Source: Salisaeta longa DSM 21114 (GTDB lineage: Bacteria; Bacteroidota; Rhodothermia; Rhodothermales; Salinibacteraceae). Taken from it: a stretch of DNA of 64,000 nucleotides. The position numbers and the translations under genes were made by a program. The stretch covers positions 1,944,005 through 2,008,004 of the forward strand of contig NZ_ATTH01000001.1 in assembly GCF_000419585.1 (NCBI RefSeq), read 5' to 3'. Shown in pieces: positions 51,867-60,773 of the stretch; position 1 is the stretch's first letter, and every line of letters begins with the position of its first letter. The notes beneath the pieces are model-generated. The model searched no databases, had not been told where the DNA came from, and saw only the letters and a program-made list of their open reading frames with translations.

Positions 51867-53957
51867 ATGCGCTACGCGACCCTCGCGCTTCTCGTCTTGC
51901 TTGCTGCCCCCTGTGCGGCCCAGCCGGCCGATACGACCGACGTTCCTGCCCGCACCCTCGACGCGGCCGCCGGGACGTTGGCCGAACAGACCAGCGAGAC
52001 CCCCACACAGCTGGCCGAACGCCTGATGATGCTCGCCGCCCATCCGCGCGACGTCAACCAGGCGACCGCCGCCGCGCTCAGTGCCATTCCGGCGCTCACG
52101 CCGGCCCTGGCCCAGCGCATCGTAAACAACCGCCGGCGCTACGGCCCCTTTCCGGCCCTTGACAGCCTGCTGCGCGTGCCCGGCCTAACGCCCCGGGTGC
52201 TGTACCGGGCGCGTCCGTACCTTCGCGCCGCACGAGACGCGTCCCCAACGACCGCGTCGCTTGCCTGGCCGGCGTGGCGCACCCTTGTGGGCCCCGTAGA
52301 GGGGACGGTCATGCAGCGCTACAGCCGCCGCCTCGACCTGGGCCGCGGCTACCGCCCCGACTCGACGCGCCGTACGTTTCGGGGCGGTCCCGCGCGGCTG
52401 CTCACGCGCCTCCGTCTGCAGGTCGGTTCGCACCTGAGCGCGCGCCTTACGCTCGACAAGGATCCCGGCGAGGCGTTTGGCTGGAACCCGGCGACGCGCA
52501 CGTACGGCTACGATCATGCGGGCGCCGCCCTGGCCCTGCGCAATTGGGGCCGCCTGCGCACCCTCATTGTGGGCGACTACACGGCCGCCTTCGGGCAAGG
52601 TGTGGCGCTGTGGCGCGGCATGGCGTTCGGAAAGGGGCGGGCGCCGGTGGAGCCGCTCCTGCGGCAGGGCGACGGCCTCTCGGCCTCCGGCTCAACCGCC
52701 GAGAATCGCTTCCTTCGGGGCCTCGCCGCCACCGTAGCGCTTTCGCCAACCCTCTCCCTTTCTGGATGGGCCTCGCGGCGCACGCTCGATGCATCGCTCG
52801 ATGCCCCCGACACCACCGCAACCGCCGTCGCTACCAGCCTGCCCATTGGCGGCCTGCACCGCACGACCAGCGAGCTCGCCCGCAAAGACGCGCTCCGCGA
52901 GACCCTGTGGGGCGGGGCCATCACCTGGAACCCGGCGTGGGGACAGGTGGGGGCGGCGGGATACCACACGCGGTTTGGTGCCTCTCTGGGCGGCGCCGAT
53001 CAACCGTATGAGCGCTTCGACTTTCAGGGCGACCGCGCCACGATGCTCACGACCTTCGGGCATGCCACCTGGGGCTCCTACACCGTGCTCGGAGAAATCG
53101 CCCGCAGCCCGCGCGGCCATTGGGGCGGCATTGCCGGCGCGGCGGTATCCATCCCCCGCCGCCTCGATGCCCTCGTGATGGCACGTCACTATCCACGTCG
53201 CTTTACGAGCCTCCACGGCTACGCCTTTGGCGAGCGCAACGGCGCCACCCAAAACGAAACCGGCGTATACCTGGGCCTCCGCGTGCCGCTCACGCCGCGC
53301 TGGACCCTTGCCGCAGCGGTCGATCAGTTTCGCTTTCCGTGGCTGCGGTTTGCTGTGCCCCGTCCCACGAGCGGCTACGACGCCCGCCTGGTCCTCACGC
53401 ACGAACCCTTCCAATGGCTTACGCACTACGTGCAGCTGCGCCACGAGCGCAAAGGCGTGGGCACCGACGTGCCCGCCCCGCAGGGCCTCTTGGATGGCGT
53501 AACGCCGCGCATTCGGCAATCGGTGCGGTGGCACGCGCGCTACGCCTTTAGCGAAACGCTGGAGCTGCGCACACGCCTTGAAGGCAAGCGCGTGCACGAA
53601 CAAGGGCACACGCAATACGGGCTGCTGCTCTATCAGGATGTGACGTGGCAGGCCACCCCGTGGCTTCGCCTCGACGCCCGCGTGGCCGCCTTCGACACCG
53701 ATGACTACGCCAGCCGCATCTTTGCCTACGAGCGCGATCTGCTCTACGCCTTTTCGGTGCCCGCCTTTTTTGGAGAGGGCCACCGGACGTATCTGCTCGT
53801 CCGCGCGCGCCCATGGTCGGACCTCACCATCGAGGCCAAGTATGGCGTCACGCGCTACCGCAACGTGCGCAGCATCGGCTCGGGCCTCAACGAAACGCCG
53901 GGGCAGCGCCTGCGCAGCGTAGGCCTACAGGTGCGTTGGACGTTTGGCCCCTCGTAG
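51867..53957 (+). CDS. HhH-domain outer membrane protein
   Basis: The 696-residue protein has a signal peptide (residues 1-20, ending CAAQ) and a helix-hairpin-helix domain at about 55-110 (DVNQATAAALSAIPAL...AQRIVNNRRRYGPFPALDSLLRVPGL), like the ComEA HhH unit. From about residue 130 it is a long beta-barrel pattern with aromatic strand ends and C-terminal VRWTFGPS. Proteins with this unusual join are known from Bacteroidota genomes without an assigned role; DNA uptake or secretion through the barrel can be considered. It follows the PorV-like gene by 22 bases. The ATG at 51867 follows the signal peptide. Confidence 0.75.
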   Translation: MRYATLALLVLLAAPCAAQPADTTDVPARTLDAAAGTLAEQTSETPTQLAERLMMLAAHPRDVNQATAAALSAIPALTPALAQRIVNNRRRYGPFPALDSLLRVPGLTPRVLYRARPYLRAARDASPTTASLAWPAWRTLVGPVEGTVMQRYSRRLDLGRGYRPDSTRRTFRGGPARLLTRLRLQVGSHLSARLTLDKDPGEAFGWNPATRTYGYDHAGAALALRNWGRLRTLIVGDYTAAFGQGVALWRGMAFGKGRAPVEPLLRQGDGLSASGSTAENRFLRGLAATVALSPTLSLSGWASRRTLDASLDAPDTTATAVATSLPIGGLHRTTSELARKDALRETLWGGAITWNPAWGQVGAAGYHTRFGASLGGADQPYERFDFQGDRATMLTTFGHATWGSYTVLGEIARSPRGHWGGIAGAAVSIPRRLDALVMARHYPRRFTSLHGYAFGERNGATQNETGVYLGLRVPLTPRWTLAAAVDQFRFPWLRFAVPRPTSGYDARLVLTHEPFQWLTHYVQLRHERKGVGTDVPAPQGLLDGVTPRIRQSVRWHARYAFSETLELRTRLEGKRVHEQGHTQYGLLLYQDVTWQATPWLRLDARVAAFDTDDYASRIFAYERDLLYAFSVPAFFGEGHRTYLLVRARPWSDLTIEAKYGVTRYRNVRSIGSGLNETPGQRLRSVGLQVRWTFGPS

Positions 53958-54072
53958 GCGGCGCGTGCCGGCCTTTCTGCTCACGGCGCGAACCCCGTTG
54001 CTTGCCATGCGTTGAGACCTCGTAATTTGCAATGGCGCATGTCCAATCGGTCGTGCTTGAAACGGCGATCCC

Positions 54073-54684
54073 ATGACCCAACCCGATGATTTCGCCAGCT
54101 TCGGCGCGTCGGATGACGACGACGCATCGTATGAATGGCTGGATGAGTGGCTCTGTGAGTACGTAGACGGCACTATGCCACCGGCGCAGCGCCGCATCTT
54201 TGAGCAATACGTTGACGCTGATCCGCAGCTGAAGGCGCACATTGAGGACTTGAAGGCAACCCGCCAGCTCCTGCAGCGGTGCCGCTGCACCAAGGCCGCC
54301 TCGCAGCGCGCGCAGGCCCGCATCTGCCGCACGGTAGAGTGCGAGCTGTTGCGTTCCGGGCAGTCGTCGCACGAGTTTTTGTCGGCCCACCCGGCCTGGA
54401 CCGCCGGCGTGGCCTCCTCGGTAGCCCTTGCATTGGTGCTGGGCGTGTTTGTGGGGCTCATTGGCCTCCCGGACCATCCGCGGGCGGCGCGTCCGGAAGC
54501 CACACTGGTTGCACCCGTGGCTCCCACCGCCCCCGCCTGGACGCCCGCGCCGCGCAACGCCGCGTCGGGCCTACAGCCGCTACGCACGGCCCGCCGCCCC
54601 ATGCCGCGCCGCACGCCTGCGGTTCATACCGTTCGCTCGTACGACTCGACGCGCACCCTGCTGCTCACGCCGGCGCGCCCGTAG
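54073..54684 (+). CDS. Anti-sigma-factor-like membrane protein
   Basis: The 203-residue protein has an acidic N-terminal region (residues 1-85) ending in a helix rich in Cys (QRCRCTK), followed by one membrane segment (about 117-137, AGVASSVALALVLGVFVGLIG) and a Pro/Arg-rich periplasmic tail. This matches the layout of many anti-sigma factors with a zf-HC2-like domain (LDEWLCEYVDGTMPPAQRRIFEQY), although the HCC zinc motif is not cleanly seen. No sigma factor gene is adjacent. Function is inferred from layout only. Confidence 0.6.
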   Translation: MTQPDDFASFGASDDDDASYEWLDEWLCEYVDGTMPPAQRRIFEQYVDADPQLKAHIEDLKATRQLLQRCRCTKAASQRAQARICRTVECELLRSGQSSHEFLSAHPAWTAGVASSVALALVLGVFVGLIGLPDHPRAARPEATLVAPVAPTAPAWTPAPRNAASGLQPLRTARRPMPRRTPAVHTVRSYDSTRTLLLTPARP

Positions 54685-54766
54685 CCGCTACTTTTGCGCG
54701 TTCTTGATAGAGCGCCGGGCACCATGCAGCCGGCCGGGCATTGCATAGCACCGCATTTCTTCTGAT

Positions 54767-54840
54767 GGGCTCTTAGCTCAGTGGTTTAGAGCGCTCGCCT
54801 CACACGCGAGAGGTCCCTGGTTCGAATCCAGGAGGGCCCA
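54767..54840 (+). tRNA. tRNA-Val (anticodon CAC)
   Basis: The gene runs GGGCTCT to AGGGCCC plus discriminator A, with acceptor, D, anticodon and T arms complete. The anticodon loop CTCACAC lies between CTCGC and GCGAG, giving CAC (Val). The CCA end is not encoded, unlike the Ser and Gln tRNAs in this window. The region downstream is low in GC and holds a gene remnant. Confidence 0.96.
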
Positions 54841-55122
54841 CATCTGCGCTTCTCCCTTCTTTGCTCCGCCTGAGCTATATCCGATCCATGCCTCATCTTG
54901 GCGTTGGTTGGTCGCGGGCCCCGGGTGATTATGAGCGAACCCCTTCGTCATCGAAGGTCGCTTGCATGCCCATTGGTAAGACAAACTGGCATCGGTGCAG
55001 TATGGTGGATGTGGTGCTCGGCAGAAAAGAGCATCGCAAACCCAACTCTATTCTCCAAGTAAATGTTAATGGCTTATTTTTACTTAGACATCCATTTTGG
55101 TCGCTAACGAAAAGTATTTGTC
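54841..55122 (+). other. Lower-GC segment after tRNA-Val
   Basis: This stretch is visibly more AT-rich than the surrounding DNA toward its right end, with an AAGTAAA/TTTACTT inverted repeat at 55057-55085 that may be an operator or promoter of the Fic remnant. No complete gene is present. Confidence 0.45.
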
Positions 55123-55319
55123 ATGGAGAACCGTGCAGGACGCTGCGCCGACTCCACGACTGCCGGCGAGTCCGTCTGCGCGTTCATTCCAGCGCCCCTA
55201 CCTTCCGATCCCAAGATTGCCTTTACAAGCGCGGATTATGAACGCATCGAGCGGGCCAACCGAGCGCTTGGACGACTGGACGGGGTGACAACACTTTTCC
55301 CCAACCCAAGCTTTTGTAG
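55123..55319 (+). pseudogene. Remnant of a Fic-family gene (N-terminus only)
   Basis: From ATG 55123 the frame reads a typical Fic N-terminus: AGESVCAFIPAPLPSDPKI, then an RIERANRALGRLDGVTTLF helix and NPSF. In intact Fic proteins this is followed by the FIYMYVRKEA helix and the HPFxxGNGR active site; here the similarity stops after about 65 residues and a stop follows soon at 55380. So the AMP-transferase core is gone. The residue pattern is too specific to be a chance match. It lies about 280 bases after tRNA-Val. Confidence 0.8.
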
Positions 55320-55542
55320 TCAGAATCTCCCAGACGATGCGGCGAGCGCCCCCTGCATGCCCAGCTGCTACTATTTTTGAGGAGCCTTTGGGCGTTCGGA
55401 TGCGGCTCATTCGTGACGCGGCTTCCACTCGTTAGGCGTCGAAGCAGGGCTGCGCCACCTAATGGCGTGCAACGTCACAAAAAAGCGGCCGCCATCCCCG
55501 GCGGCCGCTGTATGATGAAACCACATCGCCCGATGCACGACC
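55320..55542. other. Gap after the Fic remnant, no gene seen
   Basis: Short AT-richer stretch followed by a terminator of the minus-strand gene downstream. I see no intact reading frame with gene-like codon use. Confidence 0.4.
55478..55509 (-). terminator. Terminator of the small membrane protein gene
   Basis: On the minus strand AGCGGCCGCC (55500-55509) pairs with GGCGGCCGCT (55484-55493) and is followed by a T-run (the A-run at 55478-55484 on the plus strand). It lies 33 bases after the stop at 55543. Confidence 0.82.
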
Positions 55543-55884
55543 TCACGATGCGGTGCGCGCTTCGGATTCGGCCGCAGGCGCCGTAACCGCCGCGGGGGCC
55601 GCGGGCACCGAACGCTCGATGGCTGCGTCTGCCGTGGCTGCGCGGGGGGCGGGCGGCCACGATACCGCCGCCAGGGCCAGCAGCAGCGCCAGCACAAACG
55701 TGGCCTGGGTGAGCAGCGCGTGGCGTGTGCGGCGGCGCGCACGCTTCCGCGAGCGGGCCTTGAGGCGGCGTGCCAAGTCGCCCGCGGCAAAGCCGGCATC
55801 GTCGAGGGGCTGCTGCGGCGGGCGCAGCATGGGGAGGTACGCGGTGAGAAAGTTACCAATCAAAAAATGCTTAGACGGTCGCAT
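55543..55884 (-). CDS. Small one-TM protein of unknown function
   Basis: The 113-residue protein has a basic N-terminal region (residues 1-57, RLKARSRKRARRRTRHAL) and one membrane segment (about 60-77, ATFVLALLLALAAVSW), followed by an Ala/Pro-rich tail. I do not recognise it. It is read as real because of a clean terminator and a plausible ATG at 55884. It may be an anti-sigma-like or envelope protein. Confidence 0.55.
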   Translation of the reverse strand: MRPSKHFLIGNFLTAYLPMLRPPQQPLDDAGFAAGDLARRLKARSRKRARRRTRHALLTQATFVLALLLALAAVSWPPAPRAATADAAIERSVPAAPAAVTAPAAESEARTAS

Positions 55885-56086
55885 GGGTCTGTTCGGTTCT
55901 GGTCCGTGGTAGGCGGCGCCACGCACCGTTCGGATGCCACCCGTTGGTGCGTCGCATCGAACCGCAAAGCGCGCGCTTGCATGTTCACCCGTCTCCACGT
56001 ATGGGCCGCACGTAAGGTTACACCCGCCACCCCCAAGCGCCCACGCCTGTCCCCAAAGGGCGGCGCGCCCCCACCGCCGCGGCAGG

Positions 56087-59000
56087 CTACGTGGGCAGCG
56101 TAACCGTGAACGTCGCCCCTTGGCCTTTCGTGCTTTCCACCGCAATGGTGCCGCCCATCAGCTCCACGAGCCGCTTGGTGATGGTGAGCCCCAGCCCGCT
56201 GCCCTCAAACTGCCGCGTGTTGCCGCTCGACTCCTGCTGAAACTCGTTGAATACGTCGGGCAGGAACGACGGATCGATGCCCACGCCCGTGTCGCGTACC
56301 GCGATGGAAACGTGCGCGTCGTCGGGGGTCGTTACCGAAACGGTGACGCTTCCTTCGGGCGTAAACTTGATGGCATTGGCAATCAGGTTGACAAGCACGC
56401 GCTCCAGCGCTCGCTCGTCGAGCCGCGCTTCTACGGGCCCCTCGGCAACCAGGGAAAGCGTCAGGTTTTTGTGGCGCGCATCGGGGCGGAAGTCGTCGAG
56501 CACCTGCTCGGCCAGCGCTGTTACGTTGAGCGCGACCGGCGCGTGCGTGAAGGCGCCCGCTTCAAGCTGCGCGAAGTCGAGCACCGAGTTGAGCGTGCGC
56601 AACAGGCGCCGGCCGCTGCGGTGAATGACCGGGGCGTAGGTCGCCGCGGCCGACGGGTCGTCGCCGATGACTTCCGAGAAGCCAATGATGGAGGTGAGCG
56701 GGGTGCGGATTTCGTGGCTCATGTTGGCCAAAAAGGTTGTCTTGAGCCGATTCATCGTTTCGGCGGTTTCCTTTGCACGAATCAGCTGTTTCTCGTAGCG
56801 CGCCTGTTTGATGGCCAGCGCAAGCATGTCGGCCACCTCAAGCGTCACGGTACGATCCACGGCGCTGAACGCATCGGGGCGTTGGGCTGCGATGTTGAGC
56901 GACCCGATGACGTTGTCTTCCACAAGCAACGGGGCCTGAATGTACGACCGTAGCCCGGCCGCCAGCAGGCGGTCTTCGGCAGCGGTTCGGTCGGCGGCCT
57001 CCAGGTCGCGCACGTAGCGCACGGTGTCGCGCTGGAGTGCCCGGGCGCCGCGGAACGAAGCGAGCGACGGTTGCGCGCCGGATGCAAGCTGCGGGGCCTC
57101 ATGCCCACGCACGGCGCGGATGGTGGCCACATCGCGCGCGGCGTCGTACGTTACCACGCTAGAGCGCACGTGCGACACCAGGTGCGTGAGGCGCTGCAAG
57201 GCCGCCTCGGCAATGGCCTCAATCGACGCGGCCGAGAGCACGGCCCGGCCAATGCTGTGCAGCGTTTGGATGCGGTGCAGGGCGTGCATCTGCTGTGCTT
57301 GCGCCTCCAGCCGCTCGGTGGCATCCAGTCCGATGGCCACAAACAGGGGCGGATCTTCCTTTTCGGAAAGTTGCAGGCGAATATCGACGGGATAGCTGCT
57401 GCCGTCGCGGCGAATGTGCCGCGTTTCAATGGCTACCTGCTCCGCGGTGCCCTCGCGCAAGGGCTGAAAGAGCGCATCGAGGCCGTCCCGGTCGAACGGC
57501 GTCATGTCGGCCGGGGTCATCGAGCGCAGCTCGTCGAGCGTGTACCCCAGGTTTTCAAGCGCGCCGCGGCTGACATCAACAAAGGTGTAGGTGTCGGCAC
57601 GAAAGAAGTAAATCTCGTTGATGGAGGCTTCGAGCAAGCGGCCAAAGCGTTGCGCTGCGGCTTCGCGCGCCCGCCGCTCGGTCACATCCGTGGCAATGCC
57701 AACAATGGTTGCGGGCTGCCCCTGTACATTTTCCAACATACGCCCCCGCGATCGCACCCAGCGGACACTGCCCTCGGGCTGCACAATGCGGTAGGTGATG
57801 TCGTAGCTTTCCTCGCCGCCCTCCAGCGAGGCCAGTAGCGTACGTACGGTATCCAGGTCCTCGGGGTGGATGCGCTCGCTAAATTGGGCAAGCGGATGTG
57901 GGGTGTTGGGCGGCATCTGAAAGAGGCGGCCGCCCTCGCGTGAGAGGGTGATGGTGCGGGCCTGCAGGTCGAGTCGAAAGCTGCCGGTATGCGCAATGGC
58001 TTGGGCCTCTTCCAATAGCGCGCGGCTCTGACGCAGGGCCTCCTCCTGCGCGTAGTCGCTCGTTACATCACGAAAGACGAGCACCACGCCCCGCAGCGGC
58101 TCGCCCGTAGCCGCAATGGGCGCAGCGCTATCGGCAATGCGATGCTCGGTTCCGTCCCGCGCAATCAGGATGGTGCCGTTGGCTAGGCTCACGGTGTGGC
58201 CGCTCGCAATTACCTCTGCCACCGGATTGGCTGCCCGCGTGCGCGTCTCGTCGTTGATGATATGGAAGACGGTGGTGAGGGGCTGCCCTTTCGCTTCGTC
58301 GGCCGTCCACCCCGTGAGGGCCTCAGCCTGCGGGTTCATGCGCCGCACGTGCCCCTCGGCGTCGGTGGTAATGACGGCGTCGCCAATGGATTGAAGCGTA
58401 ACCTCCAGGTACTCTTCGCGCTCCTGCAAGGCCCGGTGGGCCTGGTGCTGGGCCGTGACATCGTGAACGGACACCAGCACCGCCGGGCGGCTTTTGAAGG
58501 TGAGGGTATGCGAGACGATATCGACATAGCGCATGGTGCCGTCGCGCGTGCGGTGCCGCCACGGCCCGCTCCGCTCGCGCGCCGGGCGTTCCTCCGCGAG
58601 GTTCGCATCGAGGCGCGCCCGTTCATCGGACGGCCGCAGGTCGTAGAGCGTCATCTCCCGAAAGTCCGCGCGGCTATACCCGTACGTTTCAACCGCCGCG
58701 TCATTTACGGCCAAGAAGCGCAGCGTATCGCGATCGTACACCCACATCGGCAGCGGATTTTTCTCGAAGAGCAGCCGGTAGCGCGCCGGCGCCTCGTCGA
58801 GCGCGTCGAGCAGCACAGCACCGTCGCGGATGGCGTGCTGCGCGGCCTCGATCGCTTCCGCCGTGGGCTCGGCCGCGTAGGTTACCGCAAGCACGTACTG
58901 ATGCTCGGCCCGCTGGCCCACAAGGCAACGCACCGTTGGCGCAGCATCCCACACCGCAGATGCCGTGCGCACCACCGGCGCCTCCGGTGTCGCTTCTAGC

Positions 59001-59200
59001 GCACGCATCCACGGATCGTCGGCAGCCCACGCCTCGGTAGGCGCGCGCCCCGTTGCGGCCAGCACGTGGTACTGCCCCTCGTACCGCACCGCCACAAACG
59101 CCCCTTCGGCGCGGGCCGCGTGGTGCGTGAGGCGCACAAGGCGCTCCAAGGGCGCCCCCTGCCCCAATCCGCCTGCAATGTCGGAGGCTTCCGCTTCCAT
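56087..59200 (-). CDS. Multi-PAS/GAF sensor histidine kinase
   Basis: The 1037-residue cytoplasmic kinase has no membrane segment. Order: a GAF-like N-terminus (about 15-130), four PAS domains (for example FEKNPLPMWVYDRDTLRF near 145, IGDAVITTDAEGHVRRMNP near 265, and EASINEIYFFRADTYTF near 535), a GAF domain (about 670-795), a HisKA domain with the phospho-acceptor NMSHEIRTPLTS, and a HATPase_c domain (NLIANAIKFTPEGS, DTGVGI, GSGLGLTI). The response regulator is not adjacent and there is no receiver domain. It likely senses redox, ligand or light through the PAS/GAF array. ATG 59200 is taken because upstream residues look non-coding. Confidence 0.9.
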   Translation of the reverse strand: MEAEASDIAGGLGQGAPLERLVRLTHHAARAEGAFVAVRYEGQYHVLAATGRAPTEAWAADDPWMRALEATPEAPVVRTASAVWDAAPTVRCLVGQRAEHQYVLAVTYAAEPTAEAIEAAQHAIRDGAVLLDALDEAPARYRLLFEKNPLPMWVYDRDTLRFLAVNDAAVETYGYSRADFREMTLYDLRPSDERARLDANLAEERPARERSGPWRHRTRDGTMRYVDIVSHTLTFKSRPAVLVSVHDVTAQHQAHRALQEREEYLEVTLQSIGDAVITTDAEGHVRRMNPQAEALTGWTADEAKGQPLTTVFHIINDETRTRAANPVAEVIASGHTVSLANGTILIARDGTEHRIADSAAPIAATGEPLRGVVLVFRDVTSDYAQEEALRQSRALLEEAQAIAHTGSFRLDLQARTITLSREGGRLFQMPPNTPHPLAQFSERIHPEDLDTVRTLLASLEGGEESYDITYRIVQPEGSVRWVRSRGRMLENVQGQPATIVGIATDVTERRAREAAAQRFGRLLEASINEIYFFRADTYTFVDVSRGALENLGYTLDELRSMTPADMTPFDRDGLDALFQPLREGTAEQVAIETRHIRRDGSSYPVDIRLQLSEKEDPPLFVAIGLDATERLEAQAQQMHALHRIQTLHSIGRAVLSAASIEAIAEAALQRLTHLVSHVRSSVVTYDAARDVATIRAVRGHEAPQLASGAQPSLASFRGARALQRDTVRYVRDLEAADRTAAEDRLLAAGLRSYIQAPLLVEDNVIGSLNIAAQRPDAFSAVDRTVTLEVADMLALAIKQARYEKQLIRAKETAETMNRLKTTFLANMSHEIRTPLTSIIGFSEVIGDDPSAAATYAPVIHRSGRRLLRTLNSVLDFAQLEAGAFTHAPVALNVTALAEQVLDDFRPDARHKNLTLSLVAEGPVEARLDERALERVLVNLIANAIKFTPEGSVTVSVTTPDDAHVSIAVRDTGVGIDPSFLPDVFNEFQQESSGNTRQFEGSGLGLTITKRLVELMGGTIAVESTKGQGATFTVTLPT

Positions 59201-59460
59201 GCTGTTTTCATTTCGTTGGTAACGACGCTGCAATATATGGGACGAACGGTATGCCCCACAACAGTCCTGTCCCGCTGCAAACAGCATAGAGTAGGCATCA
59301 CGGCCTCAACTGCCATCCACCGTTGGTGCATTTAGCCACACGCCAACGGGGTCTTTTTCAGCTTTTGACGTCCCCGCCCTGCGCTACGGGAACCCAAAGG
59401 GCTTCACGGAACGTGTATATAGAGCTACATGCCATCCTTTGCGCACGAACGTCTACATCC

Positions 59461-60186
59461 ATGCCTGGTACGCCCAGCAACACGCGAAAAGAAAACGAGC
59501 GCGAACTAAATTTCTGGGAGAAGCTCTACGTCCCGGAATTGTTCAAAGGCTTGGGCTTCTCGCTAAACAAAATTGCCAACGAAGAGAGCTACACGGTCGA
59601 ATACCCCGAGGAGCAGTGGTATCCGCCGGACAGCTACCGGGGGCGCCCGGTGCTCGTGGAAGAAGAGGGGCGGCCGCGCTGCGTGTCGTGCAACCTCTGC
59701 GCCCGCGCCTGCCCGCCCATGGCCATCTCGATGCAGAGCCGCGAAGTGGACAACGTGAAGGAGCGCGAGCCGGAGTGGTTCGAGATCAACATGCTCCGCT
59801 GCATCTACTGCGGCTTCTGCGAGGAAGTGTGCCCCGAGGAGGCCATCGTCATGTCGAAGGAATACGACCTGACGTTCCAGAGCCGCGACGAGGCCATCTT
59901 TGGCTTAGAGCGCCTCTTGCAGCCCAAAGAGCAATTGCAAGACCGGCTGGAGTACCTCGACCAGTACAAGAACCAGCAGTTTGGCGAGGAGTGGTCGTTC
60001 CAAAAAGACAACAACCTGCACAGCGTAAAGGACCAGCACTTCCTGGATTGGCTGGCCGACGAGGGCATGGACGAGCTCGAAACGACGCACCTGCGCGACG
60101 ACCGGTCGGCCACCAGTGGCGAGCAGTCGTGGGGCAGCGGCCAAGACCTGCAAGGGCCTCCGGCCTCCGAGCACGCCCCGGCCTAG
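59461..60186 (+). CDS. nuoI: NADH-quinone oxidoreductase subunit I (NuoI)
   Basis: The 241-residue protein has two 4Fe-4S ferredoxin motifs: CVSCNLCARACPP (about residue 78) and CIYCGFCEEVCPEEA (about residue 118), with the NuoI spacing and GRPVLVEEEGRPRCVSC start. It carries electrons through complex I between the peripheral arm clusters. The C-terminal 75 residues are an acidic extension. It is not in a nuo operon here; the neighbours are the histidine kinase, a DinB-like gene and holA. The ATG at 59461 gives the family start. Confidence 0.93.
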   Translation: MPGTPSNTRKENERELNFWEKLYVPELFKGLGFSLNKIANEESYTVEYPEEQWYPPDSYRGRPVLVEEEGRPRCVSCNLCARACPPMAISMQSREVDNVKEREPEWFEINMLRCIYCGFCEEVCPEEAIVMSKEYDLTFQSRDEAIFGLERLLQPKEQLQDRLEYLDQYKNQQFGEEWSFQKDNNLHSVKDQHFLDWLADEGMDELETTHLRDDRSATSGEQSWGSGQDLQGPPASEHAPA

Positions 60187-60233
60187 CGCGTTGCGCCCCT
60201 GCACCCGTCGCTGTTTGCTAATCGCTACGGCTT

Positions 60234-60761
60234 ATGCCTACCCCTCCGGATCCGCCGCCGAACCCAACCGAGGCGCGCGAGGCCCTGATCGCCCAGATGG
60301 CTCATCTCATCGATGAGGTTGAGGCGCTGCGGCCCATGCTCGATGTGCTGCCGCCGGCCGTCCAAACCGGCCGGCCCACCCCCGACGCCCTCTCGATGCA
60401 CGAGGTGTACGGCAGCTTTGCCACCCTCGACGCGGATGTGCGCGGCCCGCGTATCGAACGCCTCCTCGCCGAGGATTCACCGGTGCTTGCCCCCGCCAAC
60501 CGGGCGGACCTAGCGCGCGCGGCGGGGTGGAACGACGAGCCGCTGCCTGCCATCTTGGATGCCGTGCAGCGCGAACGCCGTGCCCTCGTGGAGCGCCTCG
60601 ACGCCATCGCCACACCGCAATGGACCCGCACTGCCCGCTTGCACGACACCACGCACACGCTGTTTACCCTCGTGCGCGCCATGGTGCAAGACGACATCGA
60701 CTGCCTCCGCGAGCTCGCGCAGCGCCTCCACGAGGCCGACCTCTCTGCCACCGACGCGTAG
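60234..60761 (+). CDS. DinB-like four-helix protein
   Basis: The 175-residue helical protein fits the DinB/YfiT fold: a first histidine in ALSMHEVYGSFATLD near residue 58, and a C-terminal HDTTHTLFTLVRAMVQDDIDCL helix with the paired histidines near 140. Metal-dependent thiol transferase activity is typical of the superfamily, but the exact member and substrate are unknown. It lies 47 bases after nuoI and 12 bases before holA, so it is probably cotranscribed. Confidence 0.68.
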   Translation: MPTPPDPPPNPTEAREALIAQMAHLIDEVEALRPMLDVLPPAVQTGRPTPDALSMHEVYGSFATLDADVRGPRIERLLAEDSPVLAPANRADLARAAGWNDEPLPAILDAVQRERRALVERLDAIATPQWTRTARLHDTTHTLFTLVRAMVQDDIDCLRELAQRLHEADLSATDA

Positions 60762-60773
60762 CCCACGCTTCTT

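Noticed and set aside
55198-55428. Minus-strand 76-codon frame over the end of the Fic remnant
   Set aside because: No family motif is seen and it overlaps the clear Fic-like reading on the other strand.
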